The position numbers were made by a program, and so were the translations under genes. Shown here one piece after another: positions 1 to 7,923 of a DNA stretch of 64,000 nt. Position 1 is the first letter of the stretch. Each line of letters begins with the position of its first letter. Origin of the DNA: Phaeobacter sp. B1627 (lineage in GTDB: Bacteria > Pseudomonadota > Alphaproteobacteria > Rhodobacterales > Rhodobacteraceae); assembly GCF_006265095.1 (NCBI RefSeq), contig NZ_VCNK01000001.1:1-64000 (forward strand), in the 5' to 3' direction. Under the pieces are notes generated by a model. That model did not search any database, was not told the DNA's origin, and saw nothing but the letters and a program-made list of their open reading frames with translations.

Positions 1-4
1 CACT

Positions 5-491
5 TTAAAGGGGGAGGCTCAACGCTTCCGTTGTTTCTCCGGGGTCGTGGGCCTTGCCGGACCTGGTCTGTTTGAAGGTTGGCACATGAAGAAAGCTGCC
101 AAGCGCATCGTAGTGCTTGCGCAGCGTTTCCATGTTTAGGACCTTCTCAGTACCGAGCATTGTCATTCTGGCCGATGGCTGGCCCGGGGTCTCTCCAACG
201 CCGTATGATTAAGGTACTGTCTTTATCGGCTGTAGCGTCGATCTCAAGAAGCACCGCCATGACCTTGAGCGGCTGCCAGGTCTCGTATTCCTCTGGAGGG
301 AATTCGTCCTTGTAGGCCCGCGCCCTGTCATAGGTCAGGGATTCCATCGCCATGCGCAGTTCTAGCGCGGCATATTTCAGCCGCGTGTCGTCGTCTTCCA
401 GAGCCTCGCGGGCACGATTGAGTGCCTGATGCGCTTCATGTCTGTAGTTCACTTTGCCTCTACCGCCGGTTTCCTGCCGCGAAAAAGTCAT
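5..491 (-). pseudogene. Frameshifted conserved hypothetical gene
   Basis: I do not recognise a named family. The first frame (from 491) is a helical protein with a plausible start at the ATG at 491 or the GTG near 449, before NYRHEAHQAL. It looks natural to about residue 95 (near 203), then turns into Arg/Pro-rich text and stops at 147. In the next frame, with no stop between about 200 and 5, the sequence continues sensibly: GVGETPGQP, then MLGTEKVLNMETLRKHYDAL, then GSFLHVPTFKQ. It stops at 7-5. A single-base indel near 200-210 therefore probably broke one gene. The two-frame junction is seen directly; that both parts belonged to one protein is inference from their quality and from vague memory of such a family. 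The true 3' end may also be altered. Confidence 0.6.
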
Positions 492-763
492 CCAACATCT
501 TGAGCAGAAGCCTAGATCTTCGCTTGGCCATGCGCAAACAGGCAGTTAGCCATCTCGGTGCCGGCTAAGAAACCAACTCGTGAGAACTCGCAGCAATTGT
601 TGCAGAGCTACCCGAATTGTCACATGCTGCGGTACTCGCCATTGTAACAAATTGGCCCTGGGCTGTCTTTCACCGCGCGGATTCGATGCGAGTTCTGGAG
701 CATTTGGCCAAATTTATTGGCGCCATCGCTCTAACTTCGTCTGGTCTTAAGAGGGGCTGACCC

Positions 764-1102
764 TCAGTCAAACACCTTTTCCGGCTGCTCTACCCACGGC
801 ATCTCCGCCACGCCGCAGAGGTCGAAGATCGACAGCACTGTGGGTTCGCGTCGCAGCACCAGCCGCTCCAGAACTGAGGGCGCGAGCCATGCCAGCCGGA
901 TCACGCGGCTGACATAGCGGTCGGAGATGCCTTCCTCTCTGGCGCGATCGGCAATGGTGGTGACGTCGCCGCGCTCCAGCCTGCGCCGCCAGTCCCACGC
1001 ACGGCCGATGGCGCGCAACAGCCGAGCGTCCTGGCCGCGATCCATGGCCACCTCGATCTCCTTGGGCGGCAGGATGCGCGGGCGCCCGCCGCGATTGCGC
1101 AT
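764..1102 (-). CDS. Recombinase-associated helix-turn-helix protein
   Basis: Small basic protein of about 112 aa if it starts at the ATG at 1102 (MRNRGGRPRI). The core RAWDWRRRLERG, then AREEGISDRYVSRVIRLAWL and APSVLERLV, reads as an HTH of the kind that follows large serine recombinase genes in alphaproteobacteria and prophage-like islands (family recognised from memory, not searched). Just upstream in the same frame, RVHIPLT also fits the family, so the original start was probably further up. An ATG at 1143 overlaps the recombinase stop as expected, but it is in a different frame, so a one-base loss near 1120 may have cut the gene off from its start. Function is unknown; the gene may be dead. 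Confidence 0.55.
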   Translation of the reverse strand: MRNRGGRPRILPPKEIEVAMDRGQDARLLRAIGRAWDWRRRLERGDVTTIADRAREEGISDRYVSRVIRLAWLAPSVLERLVLRREPTVLSIFDLCGVAEMPWVEQPEKVFD

Positions 1103-1142
1103 TGTGAGCGGTATGTGGACACGGAGGCTTCCGGCTCTGCCA

Positions 1143-1390
1143 TCACGCCACCTCCGACTTGCCCGGGGCCATGAGTGCGGCAATTGCACCCAGACCTTCA
1201 TGACGCAGGTCGACCGCCAGCCCGGCCTCGCTGGCCGTGACCCGCGCCACCAGCAGCCTGACCACGCGTGCCTGTTTCGCCGGGATCAGCGCGTTCCACA
1301 TGTCGTCGAACTACCTCCGTCGCCAGCGCATCCAGTGTCTGCCGCGTGTCGCGGCAAATGCCGCCAAGGGCCAGTTCCTGGATGCCCCGC
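1143..1390 (-). pseudogene. 3' remnant of a large serine recombinase gene
   Basis: On the minus strand one frame reads FDDMWNALIPAKQARVVRLL, then VARVTASEAGLAVDLRHEGL, and ends KSEVA with a stop at 1145-1143. This is the usual C-terminus of serine site-specific recombinases (zinc-ribbon recombinase family, from memory). The preceding part, ICRDTRQTLDALATEV, lies in the neighbouring frame, so there is a frameshift near 1310. The catalytic N-terminal domain is missing. The upstream side joins directly to an IS110 transposase fragment at about 1390. The fragment cannot be active. Confidence 0.65.
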
Positions 1391-1572
1391 AGCGTCCGAC
1401 TGACGAAATGGGCGCTGAGGCAGGCTTCCATCCCGACGATGCATCGCGGCAACTTCTCGAATGTCGCGATCAGCGCCAACCGCTTGATCTGTTTGCGCAA
1501 CACCAATCGTCCATCCCGGTCGGACCCGACGAGGTGGAACATATCCCTGCCGATGTCGATCCCGATGGACAT
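1390..1572 (-). pseudogene. IS110-family transposase, 5' fragment
   Basis: The first ~60 residues are a textbook IS110-family DEDD transposase start: IGIDIGRDMFHLVG carries the first catalytic Asp, followed by LRKQIKRLALIATFEKLP, CIVGMEACLSAHFVSRTL. An intact enzyme is about 340 aa. Here the similarity ends at about 1390 and the frame runs into the remnant of a serine recombinase, so catalytic residues 2-4 and the C-terminal transposase_20 domain are absent. It is either the scar of an insertion followed by deletion, or a recombination product. No IS ends were identified. Confidence 0.75.
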
Positions 1573-1676
1573 CAGCTGATCGAAGGTTTTCTTCTCTATG
1601 CTATTTCTCCAACTTGCAGACGTAGTTACAGCCTAACCTGCTAGTTGAAGCAGCCGGTACATCCCATTATTTGTGG

Positions 1677-2303
1677 TTAAAATGTCTGACAGCCAGTGGC
1701 GGCGATTTCACCGGGCTTGACCGGGTAGTGCGGTTGTGGGTTAAGGACCACGCGCTGAATTCCGGTGATGCGTCGCATGCAACCATCCACCCAGGCCTCA
1801 TCTATGCCACGCCCACCCACATATATGTCGATCCAGTCGTGACCCTGGTGTCCGCTGTGACAGGGTCCGTTCTGCGGGCTGGGGCCGTCGCCGCAGAGAT
1901 CCTCGACGATGGCGTATTTCTGCAGGTTCTCGATGTAGAAACGCGTTCCTGCGGGATAGTCCATAATACTCGTTCTGCCTTGGCGCCTGTGGCCCACCGC
2001 AAGCGTGACGGGGTCGGCATAGGTTCCTGTGCCGCCTGCAGAGCGATGGATGACCGGGCGCGCGATCTGAGCCGAGCCGCGCGGCGTATTGTCCCAGAAA
2101 CTGTATCCGGTCAAATACACGTTCATCCTTTGCTCCGAATTTTCGCGGGCGATGTCGCGGGAGGCGTAGGGTATCCTGTCGCCGAGGCGCAGGTTGGTGC
2201 CTGCCCGGGTCAGGGTATCGTAGCCGACCCGTGGCGCATCACTGCAGGCAGAGAGAGTTACGGCGGTCGCAAAACATGCGAGGGACTTAAACAGGGTACT
2301 CAT
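1677..2303 (-). CDS. Lipoprotein with a possible double-psi beta-barrel domain
   Basis: 208 aa. The start at 2303 (MSTLFK) opens a lipoprotein signal peptide with lipobox L-S-A-C (Cys20), so the mature protein should be anchored at the cell envelope. The open frame continues far upstream through the neighbouring gene, but that part is antisense shadow. The C-terminal half (IMDYPAGTRFYIENLQKYAI, VEDLCGDGP, Cys-rich GPCHSGHQGHDWIDIYVGG) has the feel of RlpA/barwin-like double-psi barrels: a 'xYVVED.C' strand followed by a W-I-D-x-Y-V-G-G strand. Four or more cysteines could form disulphides. The gene is divergent from the three-gene cluster at 2586-11049, so they may share a control region. Specific function unknown. 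Confidence 0.7.
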   Translation of the reverse strand: MSTLFKSLACFATAVTLSACSDAPRVGYDTLTRAGTNLRLGDRIPYASRDIARENSEQRMNVYLTGYSFWDNTPRGSAQIARPVIHRSAGGTGTYADPVTLAVGHRRQGRTSIMDYPAGTRFYIENLQKYAIVEDLCGDGPSPQNGPCHSGHQGHDWIDIYVGGRGIDEAWVDGCMRRITGIQRVVLNPQPHYPVKPGEIAATGCQTF

Positions 2304-2471
2304 TACTTCACCATCCTTACGAACTGAGTAGCGGGCTCCGGAATGGGATTGTTTCCAGTTCCGAAACGGACTCAGAGAATGAAGGGGGATGAATTGTGAT
2401 TGGATTAATCTCTCAAAGCGCCTCAGCAAAAATTGCAAAAATTCATCAACGCGCATGCGGTGCCGGTCTAG

Positions 2472-2485
2472 CTCCGACGTCGGAG
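2472..2485. promoter_or_regulatory. 14-bp perfect palindrome in divergent promoter region
   Basis: The 282-bp gap between the lipoprotein (minus) and the three-gene cluster (plus) contains the perfect palindrome CTCCGACGTCGGAG, about 100 bp before the ATG at 2586. Twenty bases downstream are TTGACG (2499-2504, -35-like) and the self-complementary TAACGTTA (2505-2512). No convincing -10 box was found. A role as operator is inference from position and symmetry. Confidence 0.35.
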
Positions 2486-2585
2486 GCTGCTTTAAACCTT
2501 GACGTAACGTTAACGCACCGGTCAGAATGCGCCTTGTATTGGCACCAGCGAAATTGTCAGCGCCATCAGGTGGCCGGGGGATGTT

Positions 2586-4076
2586 ATGGGAGAGTTTTCG
2601 GTCGAAGGCACCGAACTTAAGAAGCTTGTCAAAGTCGCCAAGAAACGCCCGCTCGCCTTTGCGGTTGCGCCCGGGACAGACGGGGACAGCTTTTTCTTTG
2701 CCCTGCACAAGAGGCTCGCGCCGGAGATTGTCGCGCGAGGTGTCAAAAAAGAAAGTGGAATCAACAAAATAGCCTATGGTCTGTGCTCTGTTGAGAGCAA
2801 GGAAATGGTGTTGACCTGCCAGCGTGAATTGCCCGCTTTGGCGAAGCGTTTGAAGAAATGGCTGAAAAAGCAGAAGGCCCCTTACAACGTTAAAATTCTG
2901 GACGAAAACGGCAATGTCATTGACACCGACATTGAGGATCTTCCGGACGATGCCCTCTATGATGAAGAGCCCGACGTCGAGGACGGGGAGGGCACGGGAG
3001 ATGACGGACCCGATCCGGCGGCCCAGGAGTTGCACAAGCGCATCCTTTCTCTTGTGCCGGACATCCGCGCATTGAACGGCCCCGCCCGGACCAAGCTTCA
3101 GGCTGCGGCAAAGGCTGCATTGGACAAGAACGAGACGGGCGAGACGGAGGCCGCCGCAAAGCTTGTGGCGGCAATCGAGGCCGACCTCAGGAAACGCCGG
3201 GCTGTTGCGTCGCCGGAAACGGGCAAACAGGACGGGCAGACAGCCAATGCGCTGGTGGAACGGCTGAAAGATCTGCGCCCGCGTTGCCAATCCACCCCGC
3301 CTCCTGCCAATGAAAGGCTCATGAAAGCCTGGGGGCTGGCTGCGGAAAAGCTCCGTGGAAAGGACTTCGCCGGGGTCGAGGCGGCGCTCAAGGCAATCGA
3401 GGCGGCGCTTGCCGAAAACCCGGTCACCGATCCGCTGCAGCAACAGTGGGAAACGCTGTGGGGGCGGCTGTCACCAGTCTTGCTGAAGGCGCTCAATGCC
3501 GACCTGCCCGATGCCCAGCGGATGCGTGCGGCCATGCATATGGCCGACGAAGCGGCGTCTGTCGGTGACTATAAAAAGGCTATCGCGATTGCCAACCGCC
3601 TCGAAGAGGCCCTGAAGACCTCTCTGCAGAAGCACAAGGAACAAGCCAGTGCCTCCGACAGTGCGCTGGTGGATTTCACAAAGACCAGATTGCTCTGGAG
3701 CCGGGCCAGGTCCCTGCTGAAGGCTGAAATTGATAGGCTCGGCAAGGAGATCGTATCGGCCTGCGACGGAGAAGACTTTGAGGGTATCGAAAACGCGGTC
3801 GGGGACCTGCAGGGGTACTTGGACCCCATCGACGAAAAACTCGAGGATGCGCTGGACGATCTGATACAGGAGGCGGACCCGGTGAAGCGCGGTCCCCTGC
3901 GTCGGAAATGTCATGCTGTCATCGGTGACTATGTGGCCGAACTGAATTCCGGCATCTTCACGATTATTGATGATGGGAACGGGTTTGTTTCCGGGCTCAA
4001 GGTGCGCAAAGTCGCGGTTGCGGCGCTGGATGCGGTTGCCAAAGAGCTCGATAGGGAAAAGGAGCCGGTAGCCTGA
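2586..4076 (+). CDS. Uncharacterised helical protein, first gene of three-gene cluster
   Basis: 496 aa; family not recognised. GGGGG at 2577-2581 precedes the ATG at 2586. Residues 1-105 look like a compact mixed alpha/beta domain (LAFAVAPGTDGDSFFFALHK, an Ile/Ala-rich middle, then LTCQRELPALAKRLKKWLKK). Residues 106-144 form a strongly acidic linker (IEDLPDDALYDEEPDVEDGE). The remaining ~350 residues are charged helices with repeated 30-40 residue hairpins and no glycine-rich loop, Walker motif, signal peptide or membrane segment, so it is presumably cytoplasmic. The next gene starts 127 bp downstream on the same strand, and a third follows, so the three are likely co-transcribed. It could be a scaffold or adaptor; no enzymatic role is visible. 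Confidence 0.75.
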   Translation: MGEFSVEGTELKKLVKVAKKRPLAFAVAPGTDGDSFFFALHKRLAPEIVARGVKKESGINKIAYGLCSVESKEMVLTCQRELPALAKRLKKWLKKQKAPYNVKILDENGNVIDTDIEDLPDDALYDEEPDVEDGEGTGDDGPDPAAQELHKRILSLVPDIRALNGPARTKLQAAAKAALDKNETGETEAAAKLVAAIEADLRKRRAVASPETGKQDGQTANALVERLKDLRPRCQSTPPPANERLMKAWGLAAEKLRGKDFAGVEAALKAIEAALAENPVTDPLQQQWETLWGRLSPVLLKALNADLPDAQRMRAAMHMADEAASVGDYKKAIAIANRLEEALKTSLQKHKEQASASDSALVDFTKTRLLWSRARSLLKAEIDRLGKEIVSACDGEDFEGIENAVGDLQGYLDPIDEKLEDALDDLIQEADPVKRGPLRRKCHAVIGDYVAELNSGIFTIIDDGNGFVSGLKVRKVAVAALDAVAKELDREKEPVA

Positions 4077-4203
4077 TCCGGGCTGACCGGCTCGCAAGAC
4101 GTCGTTGAAGACTTTTTATTGAGGCCGCCCAACCGGTCTGATTTTTCATCGCCACACAGCCTGAGGCAGCCCGCGACACCGGCTGCTGGGAATGGAGCGC
4201 AAA

Positions 4204-7200
4204 ATGCCTGATGACAACGCCCCGATTACGGTCAGCGATCTGGACACCAAAATGCTGGCCTTTCTGTCGAAATGGCTGGGAAAGAATGCGATTGTGTCCG
4301 GAGGCCTCGCAAAGCGGCTGCGTCGCAAAATGCTCAGCAAAACCAAGGTTCGCGATTTTCAGGACAACGTCAAAAGACAATACGTCGAATATGTGAACGC
4401 CAAGCAGAAAACCGATGGGCTATTTCGGGAACTTATGACCGAATATTCCGGATATTGGGACCAGATGGAGGATCTCAAGATCCGGATGCAGCAGACCGAT
4501 GCTGAGCTCCAAGACATAGCGAGAAAGGTGCATAATGCACCGGGGGACAGCCCGGCCTTCGAGGCCGGCACGGCACAGCTGCGGGCCATTCAGTATCGGA
4601 TCGCCACAATAGGCTTGCGCGCGGGCATCACCGCCGAGGCAATCGACAGACGCCGGGAGAATTTGAGTGAGGAAGAGCAGCGCAGGGCTTCTGCAGCCCT
4701 GTTGCTGGACCGGATCAAAGAGGCAGGTCAACAGCTTGCGGAGATGAAGGCGTTCACGGATGAGAGCGTTCTGACCCCTGCGCTGGTTAACCGTTCGATC
4801 GCGGGGGACGACGAGGCTGAAGACACCCGTGCGGGGGCGGTCGGAGCCTTGGATGGGGTGCATGCTGCTCTTGCGGAGGCGCTTGAGGCGCTGCGGGCCG
4901 AGGCAATCGCGGAGGACACGACCAGCGACCGGCTGACCGAACTCGGTGCGGAGCTGACCTCTGCGGTGAGGACGGCAAGCAGCGACCGGGCGGCGCCGAT
5001 CCGGGACCTGTTGTCCGTTGTCGAGGAAATGCGCGAAGCCGTGCTGGACCGGTTGACCGAATTGGCGGGCAGCGATCCGGTTGCCGGTCGCGAGGTGGCC
5101 CGGCAGGTCAAGATGGACGAGACCGTCGATAGGCTGCAGACCGGAATTGATGCGCTGTCGGCGAAAATCACCTCCCTGACCGGAAAGCTGGAGGCGGCAG
5201 AGGGGTTCAAGGAAAAGCAGCGCCTTGCCGAAGAGCTGCGCGGGATTGAGACGCAAAAGGCCGCATTGCAGGAGCGGCAGGACCAACTGGTTGCCTACAA
5301 AGAGAAAACGGCAGACCGGGTCGGCCGGATCGAGGACATTGCGGCAGAGGCGGCGGCCGTCAATCTCCTGATGGCCGCGATCCGCGACGGCACCCCGACG
5401 CCGGAAGAGGCGTTTCAGGCCTATCTGGAATCCAAGCCCCCCGACGCGCGCACCGTCAAGGAGGCCGCGTCGTCGAACAGCGACAGCAGCACCTTCAGGG
5501 AGCAGGTTCTGGCACGGCTGGACATGGACCTGGCAACATACACCAAATCGTCAGAAACAGTGGTCCCCGAGGCACGCATGTTCCTGAGTGAACCCGAAAT
5601 TACGCGCATCACTCAGGAACAGCTTGGCACGCTGACCATGATGATCAACAACGCGAAATCTTTGGCCTCTGCCGGGAAATACAACGAGGCGGAGATGATC
5701 CGGACGGATGCTCTGGCTCTGCATACGGACTTTGTCGCGTCACGCCATTTTGCGTTGCCCAAGCCTCAGGCAGAGGCACCTGACCCGTTTGAGGCCTTTG
5801 AGCGGACCCTGACCTCAGTCGCTGTGCTTCTTGATACGCTCTGGGGCAAAGGCGGGGATGCGGATGGGGCGCTCCGGGCCCGGCTGTCTGACATCAAGGA
5901 CATGCGCGATGCGCAAAAGCTTCGGGCGGACCCCGATCTGAGCGTGGCAACACAGGCCCTCAGCGCGCTTGAGGGCGATATTGTGAATGCCACGGTTCCC
6001 GACCGCGATCCGGTGGTGCTGGAAAAGGACAATGCCGCGAAAGAGGCCGCAGTGGCGAAGGTCTCTGAAATCAAACGCGAGATGCTGGACATTTTTCAGA
6101 CCAGAGAGATTACCGATCTGAGCCTTTTGGCGAACCTGCCTGAGGATCATGTGATTTCCATCACCGACTCGAACGGCGAGAAGAAATTCTATGAAATCAA
6201 GATGAAGGAATCCTCTGACAGCAACTTGATGATTGATCGTAGGGGCGAGGACTACAAGAACGTGCCGCGCGAGGATATGACGCGGTTGCGCCAGCAGATG
6301 CAGATGCTCGAACTGCTGTCTGACACCGACGCTCCGGGCTGTGCCAAGATGCTGGAGGACGCGACCGCCGCGGTACAAGAGCTGCTTGAACAGGTCCAGG
6401 ACGGTGACGCCTACAAAGCGGCCTATGACGAAATCAAGCGGGTCGCCGAATATCTGGCCGACGTGAAAATACGGGTCCTTTTTGAGGACTGGCGCCCCGA
6501 TGGCTATGGGGCTGACAAGGCCGCTTTTGACCGGTTGAAAGACGGTTGGGAGGGGTCGAAAAAGCCCGCAGACGTCGTGCGCGAAGCCCGCGCTCTCTAC
6601 GACAGGTTCGACCAGATTCACAAACCCGCAGCAGAATCCCTGCGTGAAGATCATGCGACAGCCAAGAAAAAGCTGGATGAGATCGAAAAGGATCTATCGG
6701 CGGACAAGAAGGGGACAGAGGCCAATGTCGGCGCCAAAATTGCGCAACTGACCAAGATGAAGCCCGAGGATCTGTTTGCAGGGACCGCGATCAATCTGGA
6801 AACGAAAACAGACGAAGAAAAGGCGCAACTGCTTGCGGCGCCTGACATTATTCGCGGGGCGCTTTCCTATATGAGGGAGGCCGACAAGACGTTCGCGGGC
6901 GCCCAGGGCAAGATCCGTGCCACGCTTTTGGACCTGAGGGAGGCCCTGGAAACCCGGTCGCGCCCCTCGGTGGATGACGTGCAGCGCCGGGCTGACGCGC
7001 TGTCGGATGAGCTGAGGCGCTCTTTGGTGGAGCTGGATGCGCTGCTGGCCAACAAGGCGAGCAATCCGGAGGCGTTCTTGCTCGGGATGGCGGCCTTTTT
7101 GGGGGAGGCGCAGAAAGGCACAATGGAGGCCCGCAACGACTTCGAGTTCGCCGAAGAGCAAAAACGTCTGTGCAAGGAAGAGCGGAAAAAGGTGCAGGAC

Positions 7201-7887
7201 TGGCTGGATCAGAACAGCCTGGAGACCCATGCCAATTATACCGAGTACACCTCCATCGCGGCTGCGCTGGGCGGGACCTATGACTCGATCGGACGGAACC
7301 TGGAGGCCTCCAAGGATTACAAACGCGCCGGGCAGGACTATATGGACGCGACCAAAAACTGGCGCGATCTCCATGATGACGTCACCAATGCGCAGGTGAT
7401 CGCAGAGGCCGAGTGGTTTTTCGATTTCGATGCCTGGCAAACGAAAATGCGGGCATCCGTCGCCAAGGTCGCCGTGGCCGCCGGCAAGGTTCAGGAAATG
7501 CTGAACGGCAAGTTCTCCGATGATGAGCGCAAAGACGATGACGAGGCAAAGGCCGCGGTGGCCGCCGTGAACACGGTGCTGAACATGTGTCAGGGCGACA
7601 AGAATAGCGTGCTGGTTTTCGATCCCGCCGTGACGCAGCGCCTGGCGAACCTTCGCAATTCCGATCACGCCGACGGCCAGCTGCCCCTGAAAGAGAAAAA
7701 GGCGATCATGGCGCAGCTCCGCGAGGACACGCTGAAGCAGGTCAGGCGCATCCGGACCCGGCTCGAAAGCGATCCGGCATTGGAGATCTACAGGAACAAC
7801 CCGCTCGATCGTGGGCAGACCTGGGTGCAGCTGACCGCCACCCTGCTGAATATGGAAACAGAAATTCTGAAGAACCTCGCGCCGTAA
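4204..7887 (+). CDS. Giant coiled-coil-type protein, second gene of cluster
   Basis: About 1227 aa; family not recognised. I prefer the ATG at 4204 (MPDDNAPI) over the in-frame ATG at 4192, because GGAG at 4195-4198 sits at a good distance from the former while the latter has GGGA immediately before it. The protein is almost entirely charged helix: a basic N-terminal patch (GLAKRLRRKMLSKTKV), long heptad-like stretches between about residues 100 and 430, and many further helices to the end. One short beta-like element (VISITDSNGEKKFYEIKM, about residues 650-667) interrupts the middle. There is no NTP-binding motif, signal peptide or membrane span. Thirty-six bases separate it from the third gene. 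It looks like a structural or filament-forming protein (inference). Confidence 0.75.
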   Translation: MPDDNAPITVSDLDTKMLAFLSKWLGKNAIVSGGLAKRLRRKMLSKTKVRDFQDNVKRQYVEYVNAKQKTDGLFRELMTEYSGYWDQMEDLKIRMQQTDAELQDIARKVHNAPGDSPAFEAGTAQLRAIQYRIATIGLRAGITAEAIDRRRENLSEEEQRRASAALLLDRIKEAGQQLAEMKAFTDESVLTPALVNRSIAGDDEAEDTRAGAVGALDGVHAALAEALEALRAEAIAEDTTSDRLTELGAELTSAVRTASSDRAAPIRDLLSVVEEMREAVLDRLTELAGSDPVAGREVARQVKMDETVDRLQTGIDALSAKITSLTGKLEAAEGFKEKQRLAEELRGIETQKAALQERQDQLVAYKEKTADRVGRIEDIAAEAAAVNLLMAAIRDGTPTPEEAFQAYLESKPPDARTVKEAASSNSDSSTFREQVLARLDMDLATYTKSSETVVPEARMFLSEPEITRITQEQLGTLTMMINNAKSLASAGKYNEAEMIRTDALALHTDFVASRHFALPKPQAEAPDPFEAFERTLTSVAVLLDTLWGKGGDADGALRARLSDIKDMRDAQKLRADPDLSVATQALSALEGDIVNATVPDRDPVVLEKDNAAKEAAVAKVSEIKREMLDIFQTREITDLSLLANLPEDHVISITDSNGEKKFYEIKMKESSDSNLMIDRRGEDYKNVPREDMTRLRQQMQMLELLSDTDAPGCAKMLEDATAAVQELLEQVQDGDAYKAAYDEIKRVAEYLADVKIRVLFEDWRPDGYGADKAAFDRLKDGWEGSKKPADVVREARALYDRFDQIHKPAAESLREDHATAKKKLDEIEKDLSADKKGTEANVGAKIAQLTKMKPEDLFAGTAINLETKTDEEKAQLLAAPDIIRGALSYMREADKTFAGAQGKIRATLLDLREALETRSRPSVDDVQRRADALSDELRRSLVELDALLANKASNPEAFLLGMAAFLGEAQKGTMEARNDFEFAEEQKRLCKEERKKVQDWLDQNSLETHANYTEYTSIAAALGGTYDSIGRNLEASKDYKRAGQDYMDATKNWRDLHDDVTNAQVIAEAEWFFDFDAWQTKMRASVAKVAVAAGKVQEMLNGKFSDDERKDDDEAKAAVAAVNTVLNMCQGDKNSVLVFDPAVTQRLANLRNSDHADGQLPLKEKKAIMAQLREDTLKQVRRIRTRLESDPALEIYRNNPLDRGQTWVQLTATLLNMETEILKNLAP

Positions 7888-7923
7888 CAGGCCGGGGCGT
7901 GCGATTTTGACCGGGGACCGAAT

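Noticed and set aside
1677-3443. 588-aa minus-strand open frame
   Set aside because: Only its last 208 codons, from ATG 2303, look like protein (signal peptide, lipobox). The rest is antisense to the first cluster gene.
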